Source: an uncultured Oscillospiraceae bacterium
GTDB taxonomy: Bacteria > Bacillota > Clostridia > Oscillospirales > Oscillospiraceae
NCBI GenBank assembly: GCA_934667095.1
Contig: CAKULE010000005.1
Coordinates: 62,001 to 126,000 of the forward strand
DNA length: 64,000 nucleotides
Reading direction: 5' to 3'
The notes beneath the pieces were generated by a model. The model ran no database searches and was not told the DNA's origin. It worked only from the letters and a program-made list of their open reading frames with translations. The translations under genes were made by a program, and so were the position numbers. Each line of letters begins with the position of its first letter. Position 1 is the first letter of the stretch. This document shows, piece after piece, positions 16,517 through 25,355 of the stretch.

Positions 16517-16545
16517 ACTTTACTGCTTTTTTGCATTGAAGTCAA
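16517..16545 (-). promoter_or_regulatory. promoter of aroF-tyrA
   Basis: On the minus strand TTGACT, 17 bp, TAAAGT, about 40 bp upstream of the aroF ATG. Confidence 0.65.
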
Positions 16546-16557
16546 GAGGAATTTGAA

Positions 16558-16592
16558 AAAGAGCGGTCCGGACGTAGGGGACCGCACCTTTC
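16558..16592 (-). terminator. mtaB terminator
   Basis: GCGGTCC pairs with GGACCGC and is followed on the minus strand by TTTTT, 9 bp after the mtaB stop. Confidence 0.75.
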
Positions 16593-16600
16593 GGCGGCGC

Positions 16601-17905
16601 TCAGACCAGCTCGCCCAGCAGGCAGCCGTCTCCTGCGGCGGTGATGCGCACCTGCCGCAGGCAGTTGTGCAGGGACTCACCCTGAGCCCGCACCAGTGTG
16701 TAGTTGGGTGCGTGGCCCTGCCATGCGCCGTCCTTCTCCTCCTCGAAGAGGACGGGCAGTGTCTCGCCTACCCAGCTGGCCAGAAAGATCTGCTCCAGCT
16801 CCGCGGCCACGGCAGCGGCCCGCTGGGCCCGTTCCTTCTTCTCCGCCCGGGAGAGCTGCCCGGGCATCCTGTCTGCCGGGGTGCCGGGCCGGCGGGAGTA
16901 GGGGAAGATGTGCATGGCGGAGAAGGCGCACCGCCGGATGAAGGCGAGGCCCTGCTGGAACTCTTCCTCGGTCTCGCCGGGAAAGCCCACGATCATGTCG
17001 GTGGTGATGCCGGGACGGTCGAAGTATTCCCGGAGTAATTTCACGCTTTCATAATACCGGGCGGAATCATATTTCCGGTTCATCCGGGCCAGAACTGTGT
17101 CGCACCCCGCCTGCATGGACAGGTGGAAGTGGGGACACAGGTTGGGCAGGGCGGCGGCCCGGCGGCAGAAGTCCGCCGTGATGGTGCGCGGCTCCAGCGA
17201 GCCCAGCCGCACCCGCAGCCCCGGGGCGGCGGCGCACAGGGCCTCCGTGAGGTCGATGAGGGACAGGCCGTTTTTCAGGTCATGCCCCCACGAGGAGATC
17301 TCAATGCCGGTGAGGACGATCTCCCGGTAGCCCTCCGCCGCCAGCCGGGCGGCCTGCTCCACTGCCTTGTCCAGCGGCAGGGAGCGTACCGGCCCCCGGG
17401 CGTAGGGGATGATGCAGTAGGAGCAGAAGTTGACGCAGCCGTCCTCCACCTTGAGCATGGCCCGGGTCCGGCCGGCCAGCCCGCCGGCGGGCAGCTCCTC
17501 AAAGGTCCGCTGGGCCATGATGTTCTGGGTGGTCACCAGCGGCTCCGGCTCCCCGTAGCCGCTGCGGGCAGCGGCGATGGCCTCCAGATTGTCCAGAAAT
17601 CTCATCCGCCCGGAGGAGCCCGCCACCAGATCCACGCCCATGGCGGCCACGGCCTGCGGGTCGGTCTGGGCGTAGCAGCCGCACACGGCCACCACCGGGG
17701 CGGGGTCCCGCTGCTGGGCCCGGTGGATCACCGCGCGGCACTTGGTATCGCTGACGGCGGTGACGGTACAGGTGTTGATGATATAGGCGTCGGCCTGCTC
17801 CCGAAAGTCCACCAGCGTGTGCCCCCGGCGGACAAGCTCCGCCTCGATGGCCTGGGTCTCGTACTGGTTGACCTTGCAGCCCAGCGTGTAAATGGCGATC
17901 TTCAT
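16601..17905 (-). CDS. mtaB: tRNA (t6A37) methylthiotransferase MtaB
   Basis: A 434-residue radical-SAM methylthiotransferase that turns t6A37 of ANN-decoding tRNAs into ms2t6A. The N-terminal UPF0004 domain provides cysteines for the auxiliary cluster (TLGCKVNQYE, INTCTVT, CGCYAQ). The radical-SAM triad is in CVNFCSYCIIPYARGP, and a TRAM-like domain ends the protein. The order of domains matches MtaB rather than MiaB or RimO. It has its own promoter and terminator. Confidence 0.95.
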   Translation of the reverse strand: MKIAIYTLGCKVNQYETQAIEAELVRRGHTLVDFREQADAYIINTCTVTAVSDTKCRAVIHRAQQRDPAPVVAVCGCYAQTDPQAVAAMGVDLVAGSSGRMRFLDNLEAIAAARSGYGEPEPLVTTQNIMAQRTFEELPAGGLAGRTRAMLKVEDGCVNFCSYCIIPYARGPVRSLPLDKAVEQAARLAAEGYREIVLTGIEISSWGHDLKNGLSLIDLTEALCAAAPGLRVRLGSLEPRTITADFCRRAAALPNLCPHFHLSMQAGCDTVLARMNRKYDSARYYESVKLLREYFDRPGITTDMIVGFPGETEEEFQQGLAFIRRCAFSAMHIFPYSRRPGTPADRMPGQLSRAEKKERAQRAAAVAAELEQIFLASWVGETLPVLFEEEKDGAWQGHAPNYTLVRAQGESLHNCLRQVRITAAGDGCLLGELV

Positions 17906-17934
17906 ACAGATACCTCGCAGAATAGATTGAGTCG

Positions 17935-17963
17935 ATTATAGCAATCTTGCGGAGATTTGTACA
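17935..17963 (-). promoter_or_regulatory. mtaB promoter
   Basis: On the minus strand TGTACA, 17 bp, TATAAT, 30 bp before the mtaB start. It lies back to back with the MATE promoter at 17984. Confidence 0.55.
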
Positions 17964-17983
17964 GAGGGACGGGGAAAGAAAGG

Positions 17984-18012
17984 TTTACAAGGAGGAAATA
18001 CTTTGTTATACT
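17984..18012 (+). promoter_or_regulatory. promoter of the MATE-HD-ACT-DUF711 run
   Basis: TTTACA, 17 bp, TATACT, with the start point expected about 18019. Confidence 0.7.
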
Positions 18013-18065
18013 AAAACGTCGAATACAGAGACGAGAGGGCGATAGCCTTGACAGAGAGAGGAAAC

Positions 18066-19448
18066 ATGGTACAGGGCAGGGAGTGGAAGCATATTCTGCT
18101 GTTCACCCTGCCGCTGATGGCGGGCCACGCGCTCCAGCAGCTGTACAACACGGTGGACGGCATCGTGGTGGGGAACTACATCGGTGACACGGCGCTGGCG
18201 GCGGTGGGGACCTGTGCGCCCCTGACGCTGGTGTTCATCGCCCTGTCCATCGGTATGTCCAACGGCAGCTCCGTGGTGGTGGCCCAGTACTATGGGGCCA
18301 AAAAGTACGATGAGATGCGCCGGGCGGTGTCCACCTCCATCATTCTGCTGGTGGCCATCGGCGCGGTGCTGTCAGTGGTGGGGGCGCTGGTGGCCCGGCC
18401 CATGCTGAGGCATGTGCTCAACGTCGGCCCCGCCTATCTGGACTACGCCGCTGACTATTTCACCATCTACGCCATCGGGCTGGTGTTCCAGTTTACCTAT
18501 AACGTCTGCGCCGCCATGATGCGGGCCCTGGGGGACTCCAAGGCCACGCTGTACTTCCTGCTGGTGTCCTCCGTGGTGAATGTGGGGCTGGACCTGCTGT
18601 TCGTCATCAGCTTCCAGATGGGTACGGCGGGGGCGGCATGGGCCACCATTATCTCGCAGGCCATGGCCGCGCTGGTGGCTGTGGTGTACATGTACCGGAA
18701 GCACGTCATCCTCCGGGTCCCCCGGCGGGAGTTCCGCTTCTACGGGGACTCCGCGGCCCTGTGCATGCGCATGGCCGTGCCCACCACCCTGGGGCAGTGT
18801 GTGGTGTCCTGCGGCAGTCTTGCCCTCCAGCGGCTGGTGAACAGCTTTGACCTGCTCTACCCCGGCATCATGGCCGGCGGCACCGCCGGCACCCGGCTGG
18901 AGAGCTTTATCATGATCCCCATTTTCTCCTTCAACTCCGCCATCGCCGCCTTCACCGGCCAGAACGTAGGCGCCGGCCGTCTGGACCGGGTGGAGCACGG
19001 CCGCCGGGCGGCCACCCTGATGAGTCTGGCCATCTGTGTGGTGATCTCCGCCGCAGGTCTGATCTTCCGGGAGCCGCTGGTGCGCATTTTCGGCGTCACC
19101 GGTCAGGCCATGTACTTTGGCAAGCTCTACCTCACCATCTTCTGCCCCGGCCTGCTGCTGTTCAGCCTGCACATGAGTACCAGCGGCGTGATGCAGGGGG
19201 CGGGGGATGCGGTGTTCAACACGGTGGTCACCCTCAGCAGCTTTGCCCTGCGCTGCGTGCTGGCCTATACGCTGGCCTACCTGACGCCCCTGAGCTACTA
19301 CGCCATCTGGCTGGCCACCCCCATGAGCTGGGTGTACAGCGTGGCCATGAGTTGGAGCCGCTTTTACAGCGGGAAATGGAAGCAGAAGGCGCTGGTGCGC
19401 GCCGCGCAGGAAGAGCCGGTGGAGACCATTGAAGAGGAGGTCCTGTGA
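18066..19448 (+). CDS. MATE-family efflux transporter
   Basis: A 460-residue membrane protein of about twelve helices in two homologous halves. Its signature is LPLMAGHALQQLYNTVDGIVVG at the start of the first half (residues about 16-37). MATE proteins export cationic drugs or metabolites in exchange for Na+ or H+. The ATG at 18066 follows GAGAGG closely; a TTG at 18048 would add six residues. The C-terminal tail is short and acidic. The next gene begins 3 bp after the stop. Confidence 0.92.
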   Translation: MVQGREWKHILLFTLPLMAGHALQQLYNTVDGIVVGNYIGDTALAAVGTCAPLTLVFIALSIGMSNGSSVVVAQYYGAKKYDEMRRAVSTSIILLVAIGAVLSVVGALVARPMLRHVLNVGPAYLDYAADYFTIYAIGLVFQFTYNVCAAMMRALGDSKATLYFLLVSSVVNVGLDLLFVISFQMGTAGAAWATIISQAMAALVAVVYMYRKHVILRVPRREFRFYGDSAALCMRMAVPTTLGQCVVSCGSLALQRLVNSFDLLYPGIMAGGTAGTRLESFIMIPIFSFNSAIAAFTGQNVGAGRLDRVEHGRRAATLMSLAICVVISAAGLIFREPLVRIFGVTGQAMYFGKLYLTIFCPGLLLFSLHMSTSGVMQGAGDAVFNTVVTLSSFALRCVLAYTLAYLTPLSYYAIWLATPMSWVYSVAMSWSRFYSGKWKQKALVRAAQEEPVETIEEEVL

Positions 19449-19451
19449 CCT

Positions 19452-20027
19452 ATGGACCACAGTTTTTTCGCCTATATTTTCCGTATGCGCTATATCGCCC
19501 GCTGGGCCCTGATGCGCAACACCCGCACGGAAAACGTGGAGGAGCACTCCTACGAGGTGGCCGTGCTGGCCCACGCACTGGCGGCCATCGGACGGGACGT
19601 GTTTCACAAGGCCGCCGACCCGGACAGAGCGGCCGCCGCCGCCCTGTTCCATGACGCGCCGGAGATCATCACCGGCGATATGCCCACCCCCATCAAGTAC
19701 TACAACCCCGCCATCAAGGACGCCTACAAAGAAGTAGAGGCGGTGGCCCAGGACAAGCTGCTGTCCATGCTGCCGCCGGAGCTGGTCCCCGCCTACGAGC
19801 CGCTGGTGCGGGAGAGCGACGGGGCTGTCCGCCGCTACGTGAAGGCGGCGGACAAGCTGGCCGCGTGGCTCAAGTGTCAGGAGGAGCTGAAGGCGGGCAA
19901 CAGCGAGTTCCGCCGGGCCGCGGACGAGACCATGGCCGCCCTCCGTGACATGGGCATGGAGGAAGTGGACTGGTTCATGGAGCGGCTGGGCCACGCCTTT
20001 ACCCTTACGCTGGACGACCTCGGATAA
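19452..20027 (+). CDS. HD-domain 5'-deoxynucleotidase (YfbR-like)
   Basis: A 191-residue HD phosphohydrolase with the metal ligands in ENVEEHSYEVA (His), LFHDAPE (His-Asp) and KAADKLAAWLK (Asp). In E. coli, YfbR dephosphorylates deoxynucleoside 5'-monophosphates, and the segments here match that family. Its ribosome site GAGGAGG lies in the 3' end of the MATE gene, so the two are co-transcribed. Confidence 0.87.
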   Translation: MDHSFFAYIFRMRYIARWALMRNTRTENVEEHSYEVAVLAHALAAIGRDVFHKAADPDRAAAAALFHDAPEIITGDMPTPIKYYNPAIKDAYKEVEAVAQDKLLSMLPPELVPAYEPLVRESDGAVRRYVKAADKLAAWLKCQEELKAGNSEFRRAADETMAALRDMGMEEVDWFMERLGHAFTLTLDDLG

Positions 20028-20059
20028 TTCTGAACGCCTGAAAAGGAGGATTTTAACCT

Positions 20060-20332
20060 ATGAAAAAAGCCATCGTCACCGTCATCGGCCGGGATCAGGT
20101 GGGCATCATCGCCGCCGTCTGCTCCCAACTCAGTGAAAAGAACGTCAACGTGCTGGACATCAGCCAGACCATCCTGCAGGAGTACTTCACCATGATCATG
20201 CTGGTGGACGTAGGGGCGGCCAATGTGCCCTTCGCCGTGCTGAAGGATGAGCTGGCCGCCGCCGGCGCCGCCCGCGGTCTGGACATCCGGGTCCAGCGGG
20301 AGGATACCTTTCAGGCCATGCATCAGCTTTGA
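20060..20332 (+). CDS. ACT-domain protein (UPF0237)
   Basis: A 90-residue single ACT domain starting KKAIVTVIGRDQVGIIAAV, the signature of the UPF0237 family. It probably binds an amino acid or similar small ligand as a dimer. It is separated by 9 bp from the DUF711 gene, its constant partner in many Firmicutes. The shared function is unknown. Confidence 0.9.
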   Translation: MKKAIVTVIGRDQVGIIAAVCSQLSEKNVNVLDISQTILQEYFTMIMLVDVGAANVPFAVLKDELAAAGAARGLDIRVQREDTFQAMHQL

Positions 20333-20341
20333 GGTGAGAGT

Positions 20342-21700
20342 ATGATCAGCAGCAACGATATTCTCAGCACCGTCCGCATGATCGACCAGCAGCATCTGGA
20401 CGTGCGCACCATCACCATGGGCATCTCCCTTCTGGACTGCTGCGACCCCGATCCCACCCGGGCCTGCCGCAAGATCTACGACAAGATCACCGCCTCTGCC
20501 GAGCATTTGGTTCAGGTGGGGGAGGAGATCGAGACCGAGTTTGGCATCCCCATCGTCAACAAGCGCATCTCTGTCACGCCCATGGCGCTGGTGGCCGGCG
20601 CGTCGGACACGGAGGACTACGTCCCCTTTGCCAGGGCAATGGACGCGGCGGCCAAGGCCGTGGGGGTCAACTTCATCGGCGGCTTCTCCGCGCTGGTGCA
20701 GAAGGGCATGACCGCCGCCGACCGCAGGCTCATCGCCGCCATTCCCGAGGCGCTGGCCGTCACCGATGTGGTGTGCTCCAGCGTGAACGTGGGCTCCACC
20801 AAGGCGGGCATCAACATGGACGCCGTGGCCCTTATGGGCCGCACCATCAAGGCCGCGGCGGAGCGCACCGCCGACCGGGGCGGCTTCGGCTGCGCCAAGC
20901 TGGTGGTGTTCTGCAACGCTGTGGAGGACAACCCCTTCATGGCCGGCGCCTTCCACGGCGTGGGCGAGGCGGAGCGCATCATCAACGTGGGCGTGTCCGG
21001 CCCCGGCGTGGTGTACCACGCCCTTCAGGCCGTGAAGGGCGAGCCCTTCGACGTGGTGGCCGAGACCGTGAAGAAGACCGCCTTTCAGGTGACCCGCATG
21101 GGCCAGCTGGTGGCCCGGGAGGCCAGCGCCCGGCTGGGCGTGCCCTTCGGTATCGTGGACCTGTCCCTGGCCCCCACCCCCGCCGTAGGGGACAGCGTGG
21201 CCCGCATTCTGGAGGAGATGGGGCTGGAGGTCTGCGGCACCCACGGCACCACCGCCGCGCTGGCCCTGCTGAACGATGCGGTGAAGAAGGGCGGCGTCAT
21301 GGCGTCCTCCTCTGTGGGCGGCCTGTCCGGGGCCTTTATCCCTGTCAGTGAGGACGAGGGCATGATCGCCGCGGCCTCCTCCGGTGTGCTGACGCTGGAC
21401 AAGCTGGAGGCCATGACCTGCGTGTGCTCCGTGGGGCTGGACATGATCGCCGTCCCCGGTTCCACTACAGCGGATACCGTCTCCGCCATCATCGCCGACG
21501 AGGCAGCCATCGGTATGATCAACAACAAGACCACCGCCGTCCGCATCATCCCCGCCCCCGGCAAGGATGTGGGGGACACGGTGGAGTTCGGCGGCCTGCT
21601 GGGCTCCGCCCCGGTGATGCCCGTACATACCGAGTCAGCCGCCGCCTTCGTGGCCCGCGGCGGCCGCATCCCCGCCCCCCTGCACAGCCTGCGGAACTGA
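20342..21700 (+). CDS. PFL-family DUF711 protein (UPF0210)
   Basis: A 452-residue protein of the UPF0210/DUF711 family. It has the typical start ISSNDILSTVRMIDQQHLDVRTI, glycine-rich central segments (FIGGFSALVQKGM, GVSGPGVVYHAL) and a C-terminal GKDVGDTVEFGGLLG. The fold is related to glycyl-radical or formate-lyase-like proteins, but no glycyl-radical loop is seen and no reaction is established. It is paired with the ACT protein just upstream. Confidence 0.9.
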   Translation: MISSNDILSTVRMIDQQHLDVRTITMGISLLDCCDPDPTRACRKIYDKITASAEHLVQVGEEIETEFGIPIVNKRISVTPMALVAGASDTEDYVPFARAMDAAAKAVGVNFIGGFSALVQKGMTAADRRLIAAIPEALAVTDVVCSSVNVGSTKAGINMDAVALMGRTIKAAAERTADRGGFGCAKLVVFCNAVEDNPFMAGAFHGVGEAERIINVGVSGPGVVYHALQAVKGEPFDVVAETVKKTAFQVTRMGQLVAREASARLGVPFGIVDLSLAPTPAVGDSVARILEEMGLEVCGTHGTTAALALLNDAVKKGGVMASSSVGGLSGAFIPVSEDEGMIAAASSGVLTLDKLEAMTCVCSVGLDMIAVPGSTTADTVSAIIADEAAIGMINNKTTAVRIIPAPGKDVGDTVEFGGLLGSAPVMPVHTESAAAFVARGGRIPAPLHSLRN

Positions 21701-21712
21701 GACAGAGATGAA

Positions 21713-21754
21713 AGCGCCCCCGCCGTCCAAAGGACGGCGGGGGCGCTGTTTTAT
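21713..21754. terminator. bidirectional terminator
   Basis: A 16-bp stem (AGCGCCCCCGCCGTCC and its complement) followed by a T run. It serves DUF711 and the convergent MATE gene. Confidence 0.85.
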
Positions 21755-23125
21755 TTATTCCAGCTGACTGCCCGCCGGAGGCGTCAGCCAATGGCCCCAT
21801 TTGTAGTAGATGAGGTAGGCGATGGAGGCGATGAGCCACGACACCGGGTAGCTCAGCACCACCAGCTCGTAGCTGGGGGCCACAGCGCACACTACAATGG
21901 TCCACACCACCCGCAGCAGACACACGCCGATGCCCGTGATGGCTGTGGGCACCACCGTCTTGCCCACGCCGCGCATGGCCCCGGACAGGATCTCAATGGG
22001 CACGAACAGGGAGTAGAACGGCCCGATGAGCCACAGCATCTTCTTGCCGATCTCCATGACGGCGGGGGCGTTCCGCGCGCCGAAGGCCATGTACAGCGGC
22101 CGCCCGCAGGTGATCACAAATACGCTGAACAGGATGGTGAAGATGAAGGTCATACCCGCGGAGACGTAGATGGACCGCTTCACCCGGTCCAGCCGGCCTG
22201 CGCCGTAGTTCTGCCCCACAAAGGTGGTGACGGAGATGCCGAAGGCTCCGATGATGAGCCAGCTGAGGCCGTCCACCTTGCCCAGCACCGTCCACGCGGC
22301 CACCACGTCGGTACCGAAGGTGTTGAATTTGGCCTGGTTGAAGGTGCCGGACACGTTGTACATCAGGGATTGCAGCCCGGCGGGGATGCCCACCCGGAGG
22401 ATCATGGCGTTTTCTTTCCGGTGGAAGCGGATGCGGCGGAGGTCCAGCCGGTAGACGTCGTCGGTGCGCAGCAGCCGCAGCAGGACCAGCAGGGCGCTGA
22501 CCACCTGAGCCAGCACCGTGGCCAGCGCCGCCCCCAGCACGCCCAGCTTCAGCACCGCCACGAACAGAAGGTCCAGCACGGTGTTCACCGCGCAGCACAC
22601 GATGAGGTAGATCATGGGCCGGCGGGAGTCACCCACCGCCCGGAGGATACTGGCTCCCACGTTGTAGATGAGGGTGGGCAGCATGCCGGCGAAGTAGACG
22701 CGCAGATAGAGCACGGAATCGGCCATCAGTTCCTCAGGTTGGTTCAGGAACCGCAGAGCGGCGGGGGAGAGCAGGATGCCCGCCACGGTGAGCATCGCTC
22801 CGGCGGCGAGGGACATGGCGGCGGTGGTGTGCACCACCCGGGAGATCTCCTCCCGCTTGCCTGCGCCGTAGCACTGAGCCACCGCCACCGTAGCGCCGGA
22901 GGCTACCCCCACGAAGAAGCCGATGATGAGATTGATGAGGGAGCCCGTGGCCCCACCCACGGCGGACAGCGCGTCCATGCCCACGGCGTTGCCCACCACC
23001 AGCGCGTCTACTGTGTTGTACATCTGCTGGAAGAAGGTGCCCAGCGCCACGGGGATGAAGAAAAACAGGATCTGCTTCCAGATGACCCCGTCGAGGATGG
23101 GGTTTCCGGTCTTGCTCTGTTCCAT
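21755..23125 (-). CDS. second MATE-family efflux transporter
   Basis: A 456-residue polytopic exporter with the same opening pattern as the gene at 18066 (VALGTFFQQMYNTVDALVVG) but clearly divergent elsewhere, so it is a paralogue and not a recent duplicate. It has about twelve helices, with GQNYGAGRLDRVK at the domain junction. Substrate is unknown. Its 3' end shares the terminator at 21713-21754. Confidence 0.92.
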   Translation of the reverse strand: MEQSKTGNPILDGVIWKQILFFFIPVALGTFFQQMYNTVDALVVGNAVGMDALSAVGGATGSLINLIIGFFVGVASGATVAVAQCYGAGKREEISRVVHTTAAMSLAAGAMLTVAGILLSPAALRFLNQPEELMADSVLYLRVYFAGMLPTLIYNVGASILRAVGDSRRPMIYLIVCCAVNTVLDLLFVAVLKLGVLGAALATVLAQVVSALLVLLRLLRTDDVYRLDLRRIRFHRKENAMILRVGIPAGLQSLMYNVSGTFNQAKFNTFGTDVVAAWTVLGKVDGLSWLIIGAFGISVTTFVGQNYGAGRLDRVKRSIYVSAGMTFIFTILFSVFVITCGRPLYMAFGARNAPAVMEIGKKMLWLIGPFYSLFVPIEILSGAMRGVGKTVVPTAITGIGVCLLRVVWTIVVCAVAPSYELVVLSYPVSWLIASIAYLIYYKWGHWLTPPAGSQLE

Positions 23126-23215
23126 GGGGACGCCTCCTCTTATAAAATGGCAGCAGGTCCGATTGTATCACCCGGCCCGGGAAAGGTCAAGGGTGCAGGC
23201 TGTAAAACTCTTAAC

Positions 23216-23244
23216 TTGTCAAGCAGACCGTATTCGTGTATAAT
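23216..23244 (+). promoter_or_regulatory. promoter of the oxoamine synthase-SDR pair
   Basis: TTGTCA, 17 bp, TATAAT: a near-consensus promoter about 70 bp before the start codon. Confidence 0.8.
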
Positions 23245-23318
23245 ATACCTGCTTTTCCCAAGACGCTATCAGAGAGAGGGCAAGAAACGAGAGAGATCAA
23301 AAAATAAGGAGTGATCGT

Positions 23319-24503
23319 GTGGATATTTTTCAGAAGTGCGATAACTACACCCTGGCCAATGAACTCCGGGCCCAGGGCCTGTTTCCCTACTTCCGCGAGC
23401 TGGAATCCCGGCAGGACACCGAGGTCATCATGGAGGGCAAGCGGCGCATCATGCTGGGCTCCAACAACTATCTGGGCCTGACCACCAACCCGGAGATCGT
23501 GGCCGCCGGCAAGAAGGCGCTGGACGAGTACGGCACCGGCTGTTCCGGCTCCCGCCTGCTCAACGGCACGCTGGTGCTTCACCTCCAGTTCGAGCGGGAG
23601 ATGGCCGCCTTCCTCCGCAAGGGGGACGTGATGACCTTTCCCTCCGGCTTTCAGTCCAACCTGGGTATTATCTCCGCCATCGTGGGCTTGGGCGACTACG
23701 TTGTCTGCGACCGGGAAAACCACGCCTCCATCTACGATGGCTGCCGCCTGAGCCGCGGCAGGATGCTCCGCTACCGCCACGCCGACATGGCCGACCTGGA
23801 GCGCCAGCTCAAGCGGGTGCCCGAGAGCGCCGGCTGCCTCATCATCACCGACGGTGTGTTCTCCATGGGCGGTGACATCGCCAAGCTGCCCGAGATCTGC
23901 GCCCTGGCCAAGCAGTACGGCGCCCGGGTCATGGTGGACGACGCGCACGGCCTGGGTATTCTGGGCGAGGGGGGACGGGGCACCGCCAGCCACTTCGGCC
24001 TGGAGGAGCAGGTGGACATCTACATGGGCACCTTCTCCAAGTCCCTGGCCTCTCTGGGCGGGTACATGGCCGCCGATGCCAAGGTGGTGGACTACGTCCG
24101 CTGCAACTCCCGGCCCTACATCTTCGCCGCCTCCGTGCCCCCCGCCAGCATCGCGGTGGCCAACGCCTCCCTTCGGCACCTCATCGCCCACCCGGAACTG
24201 CCCCGGCAGCTGCTGGACATCTCGCAGTACATGCGGGACAGGCTCCACGCCGCCGACATCGCCATCATGGACGCGGAGACCCCCATCATCCCCATCTACA
24301 CCTACGACCCCATCGTCACCCTCAGGGCCCAGCGGGAGCTGTACGAGCGCGGGGTCTACGTCAACGCCACCCTGCCTCCCGCCTGCGCCCCCGGAGAGTG
24401 CCTGCTGCGGTGCAGCCTGATGGCCACCCACACCAGGGCCCTCATCGACGAGGCGGTGGACGTCATCGTGGACGTGCTCTCCCACTATGAGCTCCGCCGG
24501 TAA
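23319..24503 (+). CDS. PLP-dependent alpha-oxoamine synthase
   Basis: A 394-residue fold-type I PLP enzyme of the family that includes BioF, Kbl and serine palmitoyltransferase. It condenses an amino acid with an acyl-CoA to give a 2-amino-ketone. Visible are LGSNNYLGL and GTGCSGSRLLNGT near the N-terminus, DDAHGLGILG, and the Schiff-base lysine in GTFSKSLASLGGY. It overlaps a short-chain dehydrogenase by 17 bp. That pairing resembles serine palmitoyltransferase with 3-ketosphinganine reductase more than biotin or threonine metabolism; no other bio genes are near. The substrates are inferred, not shown. Confidence 0.88.
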   Translation: MDIFQKCDNYTLANELRAQGLFPYFRELESRQDTEVIMEGKRRIMLGSNNYLGLTTNPEIVAAGKKALDEYGTGCSGSRLLNGTLVLHLQFEREMAAFLRKGDVMTFPSGFQSNLGIISAIVGLGDYVVCDRENHASIYDGCRLSRGRMLRYRHADMADLERQLKRVPESAGCLIITDGVFSMGGDIAKLPEICALAKQYGARVMVDDAHGLGILGEGGRGTASHFGLEEQVDIYMGTFSKSLASLGGYMAADAKVVDYVRCNSRPYIFAASVPPASIAVANASLRHLIAHPELPRQLLDISQYMRDRLHAADIAIMDAETPIIPIYTYDPIVTLRAQRELYERGVYVNATLPPACAPGECLLRCSLMATHTRALIDEAVDVIVDVLSHYELRR

Positions 24504-25287
24504 GGTCGCGCTGGTCACCGGCGGCAGCTCCGGCATCGGCCGGTGTACGGTGCTGGCCCTGAAGGACGCCGGCTGCACGGTGTACGAGCTCAGCCGCCAC
24601 GACGCCGGCCTCTCCGGAGTCACTCATCTCACCGCCGACGTCACCGACGAGGCCGCCGTGACCGCTGCCGTGGCCGCCGTGCTGGAGCGGGAGGGCCGCA
24701 TCGACATCGTGGTCAACTGCGCGGGCTTCGGGATCTCCGGCGCGGTGGAGTTCACCGACACGGCGGACGCCGTCCGCCAGTTCGACGTGAACTTCTTCGG
24801 CATGGTGCGGGTGAACCACGTGGTCCTGCCGGTGATGCGCCGGCAGGGGAGCGGCCGCATCGTGAACATCAGCTCCGTGGCCGCCGCAGCAGCCATCCCC
24901 TTCCAGCCCTACTACTCCGCATCCAAGGCGGCCATCAACTCTTATACCTGTGCGCTGGCCAACGAGGTGCGGCCCTATGGCGTCACCGTCACCGCCGTTC
25001 AGCCGGGGGACATCGCCACCGGCTTCACCGATGCGCGGAAGAAGACCATGACCGGGGATGAGGAGTATGGCGGGCGCATCTCCCGCAGTGTGGCCGGCAT
25101 GGAGAAGGACGAGCGGGAGGGCATGAAGCCCGAGACTGCCGGGGCCTATATCTGCCGGATCGCCCTGAAAAAGCGGGTGAAGCCCCTGTACGCCATTGGC
25201 TTTCTCTATAAGGGAGCCTGCGTCCTGTGCCAGCTTTTGCCCTGCCGCTTCCGGAACTGGCTTATCGGCCTGATCTACGCCAGATAA
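24487..25287 (+). CDS. short-chain dehydrogenase/reductase paired with the oxoamine synthase
   Basis: A 266-residue SDR. The cofactor motif is TGGSSGIGR, the structural motif NCAGFG, and the catalytic residues are Ser in NISSV and Tyr/Lys in YYSASKAA. An unusual hydrophobic C-terminal tail (GFLYKGACVLCQLLP, then a basic end) could sit at the membrane, as in ketosphinganine reductases. The ATG lies inside the end of the upstream gene. The likely job is to reduce the amino-ketone made by its neighbour. A terminator follows at 25295. Confidence 0.85.
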   Translation: MSSAGKVALVTGGSSGIGRCTVLALKDAGCTVYELSRHDAGLSGVTHLTADVTDEAAVTAAVAAVLEREGRIDIVVNCAGFGISGAVEFTDTADAVRQFDVNFFGMVRVNHVVLPVMRRQGSGRIVNISSVAAAAAIPFQPYYSASKAAINSYTCALANEVRPYGVTVTAVQPGDIATGFTDARKKTMTGDEEYGGRISRSVAGMEKDEREGMKPETAGAYICRIALKKRVKPLYAIGFLYKGACVLCQLLPCRFRNWLIGLIYAR

Positions 25288-25294
25288 TAAAAAG

Positions 25295-25332
25295 AGAAGC
25301 CCCTGCCGCGGATGCGGCGGGGGCTTCTTTGA
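25295..25332. terminator. bidirectional terminator
   Basis: The stem AGAAGCCCCTGCCGC with its near-complement and T runs on both sides, between the SDR and the convergent HAD gene. Confidence 0.85.
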
Positions 25333-25355
25333 TGTGGGCTTCTGCTTGCCTGCCT

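Noticed and set aside
18372..19994. Long leftward open frame under the MATE and HD genes
   Set aside because: It is a mirror of two well-supported rightward genes and has no start site or recognisable motif.
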